A DNA stretch of 64,000 nt from a virus. The notes under the pieces were generated by a model. The model was given only the letters and a program-made list of their open reading frames with translations, had not been told where the DNA came from and did not search any database. Each line of letters begins with the position of its first letter. Position 1 is the stretch's first letter. This document shows, piece after piece, positions 31,470 to 38,439 of this stretch. The DNA lies in IMG/VR virus record IMGVR_UViG_3300031455_000001, positions 62,001 through 126,000 of that record. One strand, 5' to 3'. The position numbers and the translations under genes were made by a program.

Positions 31470-32114
31470 ACAAATAAAAAAATAAATAAAAAAAAACGAA
31501 AGGATTCGCACTCCTTTCGCTCACCACCAAAAGTGGATGTGATTCGCACTCACGCAAATCCACAAAAAAACACCACAAAAACCAAAATCAAAACCAAATA
31601 TATGACTTTATTATAAATGCTTATATAAGAAATTGCAACACTAAAATTAGCATTTACATAATTTTCATGGTGGTGAGTGAAACAGGCGAATCCTTTCCTA
31701 TACGGAAGGGATATTTGTGTTTCTTCCACATGGAATTGCCTGTACACCATGTAAAAAACTGTTTGATTTGGAAGAAATCGTGCATAATGTCCTTAGTAGG
31801 CGTTTAAAATATCTTCCACCCGCCTGATTATTCCTATTCATATGAGGGCGGTGGTGGTCGCTACCATTAAAGGCGAGGGCGGTAGACGTTGTGATCAAGG
31901 TCACAGGTCGTCTTATCTGTTATCATTCTAGGGGCGTTTTTAGAATGGGATAAGGCTCAACGGAAGTTGAAAAGTCGAATAGGTTTATACATACGGATAC
32001 CTGTTAATGCTCCCGATTTTCAGATGAGGAACAGTATAAAGATTTTGACTCTATGTTGACATCATTTTACATTTAATTGTATTTTGTTGCCAACATAGGG
32101 TCAAAATCTTTTTT
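31470..32114 (+). ncRNA. ~640-nt highly structured RNA candidate
   Basis: No convincing gene lies here, but the plus strand is packed with complementary arms: CGAAAGGA/TCCTTTCG (31497, 31512), GTGGAT/ATCCAC (31533, 31558), CTCACCACC/GGTGGTGAG (31520, 31669), AAAGGATTCGC/GCGAATCCTTT (31499, 31686), CATGGTG/CACCATG (31666, 31745), CAGGCGAATCC/GGAATTGCCTG (31683, 31732), CATTCTA/TAGAATG (31924, 31941) and TCAAC-GGAA-GTTGA (31957-31970) with a GNRA loop. G-U pairs favour the plus strand. It ends at a terminator. Size and complexity recall phage giant RNAs such as ROOL or GOLLD, but membership is untested. Confidence 0.6.
32038..32114 (+). terminator. terminator of the structured RNA, 21-bp stem
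   Basis: Arms at 32038-32058 and 32091-32111 (AAAGATTTTGACTCTATGTTG and its complement with one G-U) close a 32-nt loop, followed by a T run on the plus strand. Confidence 0.75.
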
Positions 32115-32305
32115 CCAGCCGTTTCCAGTTCGCAACCCATTTTCAGAAGGGGTAAACCTAAAAGTCAAGAGCATAAAGAACTAAATAAACAATTTTTATG
32201 CTAAATAAGAGCATTGTAGGTTTGGATAACCACTATAAATATATAGTGGTATATATAGAGAGTATAGGAAATGTAGAAATTTAAAGAGAAATTGACTCTG
32301 ATATA

Positions 32306-32334
32306 AGTATACCATAATATTTTGCATTTGTAAA
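32306..32334 (-). promoter_or_regulatory. leftward promoter antisense to the structured RNA
   Basis: Minus strand TTTACA (32329-32334), 17-bp spacer ending TTATGG, TATACT (32306-32311). Downstream is only the structured RNA region, so it would make antisense RNA or a long leader for the 31312 gene. A perfect hairpin ACCACTATA/TATAGTGGT lies at 32229-32250. Confidence 0.6.
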
Positions 32335-32338
32335 TAAG

Positions 32339-32530
32339 TTAAAGGATGAATTTGTTATTATTAAAGATCCCTAAACCATACTGTAATTCAATAGCATAAA
32401 CAATATAATTTTCGATATTCTTTCCTTTGCCTGTTTCATTGGCTAACTGTACAATTTCTTTAGCTTTTAATTTTGGAATCCCAAAGCTGGATATTTTCTT
32501 TATGTATTTACGTTCCATGATTTCACTCAT
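32339..32530 (-). CDS. small hypothetical protein
   Basis: A 63-residue protein, MSEIMERKYIKKISSFGIPK ... with a helix-turn-helix-like stretch (GIPKLKAKEIVQLANETGKG). Ribosome binding site AAGGGGTTGCTTGT. Near the iterons; DNA binding is a guess. Confidence 0.55.
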   Translation of the reverse strand: MSEIMERKYIKKISSFGIPKLKAKEIVQLANETGKGKNIENYIVYAIELQYGLGIFNNNKFIL

Positions 32531-32697
32531 ACAAGCAACCCCTTTTGATTTTCATATCTGATTAATATAGCTATTATATAATTATTATACCCACTTGTAA
32601 GATTTTTTAAACAACAAAAAAAGGACTTACGCCCTTTAAATTTTTGAAGTCCAATATAGGGGTATTGCAGATATATTTTTTGAGTTTGTTTATAATG

Positions 32698-33127
32698 TTG
32701 ATCCAGTTTTGAGTCAATTTTATATAAGGGATATGAAGGGTAGATTTTAGAACGCTACATGAATATTGATCCACTTTTGAGTCAATTCTATAATAAGCAT
32801 TAGAAAATGATGATTGGATAATAAATTGATAAGTGAGAGGGATATTGAATAGATATTGATCTAGTTTTCAGTCATAAGGATAGAAGAAATGTGGCATGAG
32901 AGAATAAAGATGAAATTTGTTTACATAATTAAATTATTTTGCTTTTCACAGTCTGTTTAAATATTGATTCACATTTCTATCATGGTGATTAAAGTTGATT
33001 AAGATGTAATCGTTGTTATTGTGATTTTGTTTTTAATGTTGATTGGTGAATAGCTATAAAGAGATAGGATCAATTTGATTAGAGATAATTCAGACAATAC
33101 CTAAAAACTGATCCAGTTTTCTGTCAT
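32698..33127 (+). repeat. five iteron-like repeats
   Basis: Copies of TTGATCCAGTTTTSAGTCAT at 32698-32720, 32766-32787, 32856-32877, 32964-32983 (degenerate) and 33108-33127, all in one orientation and separated by about 70 to 145 bp in AT-rich non-coding DNA. The layout resembles plasmid/phage iterons or a multi-site operator, beside the divergent control region. A replication-origin role is inferred. Confidence 0.6.
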
Positions 33128-33143
33128 GGTGATTGTAAGATGG

Positions 33144-33374
33144 TTAGATGTTTAATTGACTTAAAAAGCAAAACAACATATATAATTTCATATAATGATC
33201 TACTTTCTTATGGCTGTGATCGTTCAGCAATCGTCCTACAGTAGGTTTTGTTAACACTTTAAACTTCTTGCTTAGGAACATTGCGTAAAGTCTCCTTCGC
33301 CTCTCTACACTTGTTAAAATAGCAGGTGTATCTAATGAAAGAAGCTCTGTCTTATGGATCGTAATAAAAGTCAA
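33144..33374 (-). CDS. doubtful small open frame
   Basis: 76 codons from TTG 33374, basic (ERRRRLYAMFLSKKFKVLTK ... LNDHSHKKVDHYMK). No ribosome binding site precedes the TTG. It could be a remnant or a small DNA-binding protein; I keep it only because it is the sole open frame in its stretch. Confidence 0.3.
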   Translation of the reverse strand: MTFITIHKTELLSLDTPAILTSVERRRRLYAMFLSKKFKVLTKPTVGRLLNDHSHKKVDHYMKLYMLFCFLSQLNI

Positions 33375-33456
33375 AAATGAGAGGATGGAACACCTGTCTG
33401 ATTTTCTGATCTTAATAATTTTAGTAATTTCTTATTTTCCCGTAATCGTTATTGAG

Positions 33457-33870
33457 CTAGTTTAAATTCCCATAAATCACACCTTCTCTAATCATATTAA
33501 TCCAATCCTGATCTAACTTCTGTGCTTTTAGGTTTTTGAATGTGTCCAACCCTAAAACAAGATTAAATTTTTGATGCAATAGACTAGTTGTGAATTTTGA
33601 CTCCAGAGCCACCTTAACACATTTTGCACTACGTTCCGACCTAAATAAAAGCTCTCCTTCCGTAATGATAGAGTAAAATCTTGATGTTAATTCTGAAAGA
33701 GTAACATGACATCCGTGTTCTGCAAAAAAACTGTTAATCTCAAGATGGTTGGTGATAAATCCATTTTCAAAGTGGTTGCTGAGCATTTTTATCTGCCATA
33801 AATCACCGTATTCCTCTTTATGAATCTTCACAAGATCTATAGCCAAGCATGTTCTATTCGATTTTGTCAT
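33457..33870 (-). CDS. hypothetical protein at the divergent control region
   Basis: A 137-residue protein starting MTKSNRTCLAIDLVKIHKEE at 33870 (GGAGTTGTTTAAT before it). Contains FITNHLEINSFFAEHGCHVT, possibly a winged-helix segment. It is the first leftward gene of the divergent region, driven by the promoter at 33904, so a regulator or initiator role is possible. Confidence 0.65.
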   Translation of the reverse strand: MTKSNRTCLAIDLVKIHKEEYGDLWQIKMLSNHFENGFITNHLEINSFFAEHGCHVTLSELTSRFYSIITEGELLFRSERSAKCVKVALESKFTTSLLHQKFNLVLGLDTFKNLKAQKLDQDWINMIREGVIYGNLN

Positions 33871-33903
33871 ATTAAACAACTCCATTCTTTTCTAATTGAC
33901 TTA

Positions 33904-33932
33904 ATATTACCATTATTTATTGCTTTTGTCAA
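33904..33932 (-). promoter_or_regulatory. leftward promoter of the control region
   Basis: Minus strand TTGACA (33927-33932), 17-bp spacer ending AATAATGG, TAATAT (33904-33909). Confidence 0.7.
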
Positions 33933-34037
33933 CAAGTTTTCTTGATTTTTAAATTAATGATCTCTTCTTATTATATGTAGGATTTAATTTTTGTTTTCGG
34001 CTATGCTTATATAAAATACATGCTATAGCCATATATC

Positions 34038-34243
34038 ATTAGCAATAATTTAGAGTTTCTGTTAAGTACCTTATACTTATTATATACTTATTTAGCAATA
34101 AAAATAGGTTTGTGTTAAGGTATATACCTTATACTTAATTAGCAATAATTCATGATGTCTGTTAAGGTATATAAAATAAAATAAAGGCTATAATATAGCC
34201 ACTATACATATCATTAGCAATAATTCAGAGGTTCTGTTAAGAA
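34038..34243 (+). repeat. cluster of four 31-bp operator-like repeats (copies 4-7)
   Basis: Copies at 34038-34068, 34091-34121, 34138-34168 and 34213-34243, all reading WTTAGCAATAA, a variable centre, then T(C)TGTTAAG, starting 47 to 75 bp apart. They lie between the divergent promoters at 33904 (left) and 34601/34831 (right), where a repressor would control both directions. The other three copies are at 7475, 15793 and 19369. Confidence 0.72.
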
Positions 34244-34522
34244 GGTAGTATGGATAATATTATGATTAATTATTTATAATGAAAATGAAATGTTTATCAG
34301 GTAAATTGTTTGGAAATTTCACACAACAATAAATTATTTTAATATAATAAAATAATGGAATAAAAAGTAAATCAAGATTTGTTTATGTGTTTGAGTTTAT
34401 ATAAATATTTAATTATTCTTGTGACATATAGAAGAAATAGTGCATATTTGACAAATGAAACAAATAATGATTTAAGTTTTAATATCTAAACAATACCTAG
34501 ACAAGGGAAAACGTAAAAACCG

Positions 34523-34629
34523 CTCATAACGCAAATATGAGCCATTTAGAGCCATGCAATAATTTGCGTACAATAATCATGATTATTATTGAAAAAAGTA
34601 TTGACAAATGACTTTAAATAGTGTATTTA
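34523..34629 (+). promoter_or_regulatory. rightward promoter with upstream palindromes
   Basis: TTGACA (34601-34606), 17 bp, TATTTA (34624-34629). Upstream are a hairpin GCTCATA/TATGAGC (34523-34545 region) and the perfect palindrome AATAATCATGATTATT at 34572-34587, likely an operator. Confidence 0.58.
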
Positions 34630-34830
34630 TTGGCTTGCCAGTGTGGTTTTGAGATTTTTTTAACCATATAATAGAAGAAACACGACAATAAAAAATAATC
34701 GTATTTTTTAAAAATAAGTGTTGTAATTACAATAGATGAGCGTATAATAAGGAGTAAGAAGCGGTTGAGGTAAACCAACACACGGCTTGGCAGGCGGAAA
34801 AAAACTTTTTAAAAATATTAACAAAGTCTG

Positions 34831-34860
34831 TTGACAAAAGATTCTTATGAATGCTATAAT
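34831..34860 (+). promoter_or_regulatory. rightward promoter of the 35.2-38.4 kb genes
   Basis: TTGACA (34831-34836), 18 bp, TATAAT (34855-34860). Confidence 0.72.
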
Positions 34861-34867
34861 AAGTTAT

Positions 34868-35198
34868 AAGCTAAAAAGAAACAAAACACACGAACATCTG
34901 TTCTATGAAAACAGAATAGCTTTTGGATGGTATCACCTTTAAACGGACTTCATTTCCTTGGTATACGGAAAACGACTTGCTAAGTCGTCAAACGTGCCTA
35001 ACATGCTCATACGGAGCGATGAACGAGTTTGGAGGGTAAATAATCCTTTATGATGCTGATGAACGTGAAACTCTTTTGTGAGAGAAAACACTTCATTATA
35101 AATGCAAAAAATAACGGTTTAAATTTTTTATTTCATTCAGGGATAGAAGTTTTTACTCTTCATTCCTTGAAATGAGGTAAAAAAATAAAATGTTTCAT
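34868..35198 (+). ncRNA. long structured 5' leader
   Basis: About 330 nt between the promoter and the first parS-like site hold no gene but several stems, e.g. ACGACTTGCTAAGTCGT near 34973 and CTGTTCTATGAAAACAG near 34896. It may be a regulatory leader or a separate RNA; no known riboswitch is recognised. Confidence 0.35.
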
Positions 35199-35214
35199 TG
35201 TTCCACGTGAAACA
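35199..35214. promoter_or_regulatory. parS-like site 1
   Basis: TGTTCCACGTGAAACA, a perfect match to the 16-bp Bacillus parS consensus TGTTNCACGTGAAACA bound by ParB/Spo0J. Just upstream of the first rightward gene. Confidence 0.85.
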
Positions 35215-35233
35215 TTTAAAAGGAGAATGACAA

Positions 35234-35392
35234 ATGAATAAAGTCACCTTGATTTACCGTAATAATGGAGAATTAGAAATGAAAAGTAAAACGTTTAAAA
35301 ATCAAGCTGAATTAACAAAATTTCGAGATACTTACAAACATTCAATCATTGCTTATCATCTTCTTGAAAATGGGAATGTGTACAATGCGTAA
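35234..35392 (+). CDS. 52-residue basic protein
   Basis: MNKVTLIYRNNGELEMKSKT ... HLLENGNVYNA, start behind AAAGGAGAATGACAA. First gene of the rightward unit. Its stop overlaps the next start (ATGCGTAA). Confidence 0.6.
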   Translation: MNKVTLIYRNNGELEMKSKTFKNQAELTKFRDTYKHSIIAYHLLENGNVYNA

Positions 35393-35555
35393 AATGGGAA
35401 AGATGTTTACTTATAAAGGCTTTACTATTCGTTTAGAAGATGAATTTTACATTATCTATACTAATGATGAATGGAAACTTGGAGAAGGTTTCCGATATTC
35501 AGAACATGAAGCTGGTAGCATTAAGGAAGCAAAAGAATTTATTGATTTTTATTAA
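35385..35555 (+). CDS. small hypothetical protein
   Basis: A 56-residue protein, MRKMGKMFTYKGFTIRLEDE ..., ATG overlapping the previous stop, hence translational coupling; ATG 35394 or 35403 are alternatives. Beta-rich start (YKGFTIRLEDEFYIIY). Followed at once by a parS-like site. Confidence 0.6.
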   Translation: MRKMGKMFTYKGFTIRLEDEFYIIYTNDEWKLGEGFRYSEHEAGSIKEAKEFIDFY

Positions 35556-35557
35556 AT

Positions 35558-35573
35558 TGTTTCACGTGAAACA
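35558..35573. promoter_or_regulatory. parS-like site 2
   Basis: TGTTTCACGTGAAACA, a perfect 16-bp palindrome and perfect parS match, in the gap between two genes. Confidence 0.85.
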
Positions 35574-35598
35574 AATAAAAATAAAAGGATGATGAAAA

Positions 35599-35865
35599 AT
35601 GAAAAAATTAACTAAAACACAAGTAAGAAAAGAGTTTAGAAAATCACTTAATAAAACAGTATTATTGTTTACGTCTAATTGTTCACCGTCTAATACAACA
35701 TGGTTTAAAGGCTTAGAATATAAAGGTGTAGAATATAATCCTTCTAACTATTCAATAACTTACAAGGAATTAGACGCTCACTTTGATAAATTTATAAATG
35801 AATTTGCATATTATAATTGCAACAGTGAACTAGGAAATAGAGTGCATTACTACATGGAACTTTAA
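35599..35865 (+). CDS. hypothetical protein
   Basis: An 88-residue protein, MKKLTKTQVRKEFRKSLNKT ..., basic N-terminus, aromatic-rich rest. Ribosome binding site AAAGGATGATGAAAA. Ends shortly before a terminator. Function unknown. Confidence 0.65.
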   Translation: MKKLTKTQVRKEFRKSLNKTVLLFTSNCSPSNTTWFKGLEYKGVEYNPSNYSITYKELDAHFDKFINEFAYYNCNSELGNRVHYYMEL

Positions 35866-35903
35866 TTCATGAATTGAAAAAGAATAAATTTTATAAATGA
35901 TGT

Positions 35904-35932
35904 AAAACCTTGTTTTAGCTTAACAAGGTTTT
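35904..35932 (+). terminator. rho-independent terminator
   Basis: AAAACCTTGTT TTAGCTT AACAAGGTTTT: 11-bp stem and T tail after the 35865 stop. Confidence 0.78.
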
Positions 35933-35964
35933 AATTGATTTATAAAATTTGAGGAGGTTTTAAT

Positions 35965-36339
35965 ATGAATGAAAATGTAAAGAAATTTATTTCAATTGCT
36001 GGTTTGTCAGTTCTTTTGGTTGCTTGTAGCGGTGAAGAAATTGAAAGTGTTGCGGTACAGGTTGCAAATTCAAATACACAAAATGTCGCAGAAACAGTTA
36101 CACTGGATAATGTTCCACGTGAAACATTTACGCAAAACATTGAAATTGAATTGATTGAAGAAAATGAAGAAGGATTTATTTTTCTTGATCACGGTGCGGA
36201 ATTTGAACCAAGAATATTTGTTGATCATGTCGCTGTTGAAAATTGTGACTTGGTTATCGGTGAAAAGTATATCGGTGTTTTTGATTCAGACGGATGGGAA
36301 ATGTACGGTTTAGAAGGTTGTGGGCAATGGACGTATTAA
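35965..36339 (+). CDS. small lipoprotein
   Basis: A 124-residue protein with lipoprotein signal, MNENVKKFISIAGLSVLLVA then Cys (lipobox LVAC). The mature part is acidic. Start behind GAGGAGGTTTTAAT. A perfect parS-like site lies inside the coding sequence (36111-36126), encoding VPRET. Confidence 0.75.
   Translation: MNENVKKFISIAGLSVLLVACSGEEIESVAVQVANSNTQNVAETVTLDNVPRETFTQNIEIELIEENEEGFIFLDHGAEFEPRIFVDHVAVENCDLVIGEKYIGVFDSDGWEMYGLEGCGQWTY
36111..36126. promoter_or_regulatory. parS-like site 3, intragenic
   Basis: TGTTCCACGTGAAACA, perfect parS match within the lipoprotein gene; host parS sites are also often intragenic. Confidence 0.85.
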
Positions 36340-36419
36340 AGGAGTGTTTTGAGAAATATTCCTTTGTTTTATTTTTTATCGTCATGACGGTTATGATGCT
36401 GATTTTTCTAACATTTTAA
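36327..36419 (+). CDS. 30-residue membrane peptide
   Basis: MDVLKECFEKYSFVLFFIVM then a second hydrophobic stretch: one transmembrane helix. Overlaps the lipoprotein end; the ribosome binding site is weak. Could be a small membrane toxin-like or regulatory peptide, or chance. Confidence 0.35.
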   Translation: MDVLKECFEKYSFVLFFIVMTVMMLIFLTF

Positions 36420-36433
36420 AGGAGGTAGGAAAA

Positions 36434-36655
36434 ATGAAAACATTATCAGAAGAAATGACAGTCGATGAATTGCTCAAAAATTCTTTAATTGACATGTATC
36501 TAGATAAAAAAGATTTTTCAATGGTTAAAAAAATCACTAATGATGATTATAAAATTGTGATTGATGAAAAAGAAAAAGTAAAACACTATGTTGTTAGATT
36601 TATCAGAATGGCTGAAAAAACAGATGTTGCAAGAATGTATATCAATGGAAATTAA
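36434..36655 (+). CDS. hypothetical protein
   Basis: A 73-residue charged helical protein, MKTLSEEMTVDELLKNSLID .... Strong ribosome binding site AAAGGAGGTAGGAAAA. Function unknown. Confidence 0.65.
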   Translation: MKTLSEEMTVDELLKNSLIDMYLDKKDFSMVKKITNDDYKIVIDEKEKVKHYVVRFIRMAEKTDVARMYINGN

Positions 36656-36696
36656 CGGCAAACTTTATTTCATATAAAAAATAAGGGGTGAGAAAA

Positions 36697-38361
36697 TTGG
36701 GCGGTTTGGGCATGTTGAATGCGGTCGATTTAGAGGTAAGAAAAGATCTTCATGAACTAGGATTGGAAAATGTTATATTTGCAAAAATCGATGGCTTTGA
36801 GGGTATTTATCAGGTGGATTTCCCAAAAAATACTTATGATTATTTTATAGGCATGAATGGCGGAATTGTGATGTTTAATCAAAGAGTAAATGCTTTTCAC
36901 ATAGAAAAAATTATTCCACGTGATTTATACCTGAAAAGAAATGCCATAAAAGCAAAAAATAACGACATAAAAAACACAAAAGGGGAGAATGAAGAAATGA
37001 CTTATTCTATCGAAAAAACGCTAAAAAATGGAGTTAATAAATATTCGTTAAACATTGACAACGATTTCAATGAGGCTCAAAGTATGCTGGATCACAATGA
37101 AACGACATCTGATATTGACGCATATTCAGCTTACAATGAGCGCGTTGACAATGATTTTGTCGGAACTTATAGCGTTAAAGTAGATAGAAAAAGTGATTAC
37201 GATAGATTTATTAGAATGTTAGATGGTGATGTTTACAGAAAAAAACAGGAACATAGAAAAGATGTTGATGTCGAAGGATTTGAGGAGAGACGTAAAAAGA
37301 TTTATGCTGAATACGAATCCTTGGATGCTGACGGAAGATTTGAGAAAAGAAAATTTTATCAAGAAGAATTAAATAAAATATCAGTAGAAGAAGACAAGGC
37401 ACGTGATGCGTCTTGGTGTGAGTGTGACGCATGTAATTTTCGCCGTCCAAGGTATGAAGAATGGAAAACGGGAAAATATTACAAGACTGAAAAATCAGTC
37501 ATTAAATTGGGTAAATTGTTAGGGAAAAATAAATACGGGCAGGAAATTGTGGATTTTTATTCCACGCAAGTGAAAACAGAAAGAGAGGTCTTTTTAACTA
37601 TCAGTGATAGAGTTCAGCATATCGCTGGAATGTCTTTTTACAGTCCTATGGATTGGGACGGAATGAACGGAAGTTCATGCCAAGACCCTAAAAATGGTGG
37701 AGAATATTGTTTAACTCTTGGCGGTGCTTTACATGATGATAAGTTGTTTACTGCTATGCTTCATTATAGCCATGATGACATAGAGGACATGGAGGAAAAG
37801 TTAAGAGCTAGAGTGCTAATGCGCTATATGACGATTGACGGTGAGGCGTGTCTGTTGCCTACGGTTTATTATGGTAATAATGAGACAAAGAGCCTATTAC
37901 ATTGTGCAATGGAACAGCTACATGAGATGGATATATATGATAAGAGCATACTAGATGGTCGTGATAGAGTGTGTGAAGATGCTAATGGAGGTTTTGAAAT
38001 GATGGTAACTGATGAGATATACATTGAAAGAGAATATGAAGAAGAGAGAACTGTTGATTGTCCTGCATGTGATGGTAGTGGGAAAATGGAGGTTTATAGC
38101 GATAAGTGGGACAGATATGTGAATGTTGATTGTCCTGCATGTGATGGTAGTGGAGAGGTTGAGACAACCGTTATGGTTTACATTGATGAGTATGTAACGG
38201 TCGAAGATGAAATGAGTGTCAAGCCTTATGTTGAGGCGTATACTCATAGTGGACATAGTGTGACTATGTACATTGATAAGGATAAGCTGGATGATATTAG
38301 AGGAGATCATGGTAATGATGTTGATGTTGTGAGTGTGGATGGTGTGAGTGTGAGTGCGTAA
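36697..38361 (+). CDS. 554-residue protein with tandem DnaJ-type zinc motifs
   Basis: Start TTG 36697 is best placed behind AAGGGGTG (GTG 36688 is the alternative). Near the C-terminus two VDCPACDGSG motifs (around 38058 and 38130) form a DnaJ-like zinc module; CECDACNFRRPRY lies mid-protein. An internal ATG at 36997 follows a perfect ribosome binding site (AAAAGGGGAGAATGAAGAA), so a shorter ~455-residue product is likely too; the first ~100 residues may be a separate, fused unit. The last third is rich in Asp, Val, Gly and its DNA is very G/T-rich. No enzyme motif recognised. Confidence 0.7.
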   Translation: MGGLGMLNAVDLEVRKDLHELGLENVIFAKIDGFEGIYQVDFPKNTYDYFIGMNGGIVMFNQRVNAFHIEKIIPRDLYLKRNAIKAKNNDIKNTKGENEEMTYSIEKTLKNGVNKYSLNIDNDFNEAQSMLDHNETTSDIDAYSAYNERVDNDFVGTYSVKVDRKSDYDRFIRMLDGDVYRKKQEHRKDVDVEGFEERRKKIYAEYESLDADGRFEKRKFYQEELNKISVEEDKARDASWCECDACNFRRPRYEEWKTGKYYKTEKSVIKLGKLLGKNKYGQEIVDFYSTQVKTEREVFLTISDRVQHIAGMSFYSPMDWDGMNGSSCQDPKNGGEYCLTLGGALHDDKLFTAMLHYSHDDIEDMEEKLRARVLMRYMTIDGEACLLPTVYYGNNETKSLLHCAMEQLHEMDIYDKSILDGRDRVCEDANGGFEMMVTDEIYIEREYEEERTVDCPACDGSGKMEVYSDKWDRYVNVDCPACDGSGEVETTVMVYIDEYVTVEDEMSVKPYVEAYTHSGHSVTMYIDKDKLDDIRGDHGNDVDVVSVDGVSVSA

Positions 38362-38405
38362 GGTTGTGTGTTGTGTGTGAGTGAGTAAGACTAAAGGTGT
38401 GGTTA

Positions 38406-38439
38406 AAAGGGTGTGCCTTAATTGGTACACCCTTTTTTT
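38406..38439 (+). terminator. rho-independent terminator
   Basis: GGGTGTGCC TTAATT GGTACACCC then seven T. Confidence 0.82.

Noticed and set aside
31550-31904. Two leftward open frames over the structured RNA
   Set aside because: No ribosome binding site, odd composition, and they overlap the RNA stems; treated as shadows.
32650-32675. Shared ATATAGGGGTATT at 32653 and 53925 as an att core pair
   Set aside because: Only 13 bp, in different strand contexts, no flanking arm sites; chance is adequate.
34038-34243. Short CRISPR array
   Set aside because: Only four copies with 16-44 bp gaps, copies also occur singly at three distant promoters.
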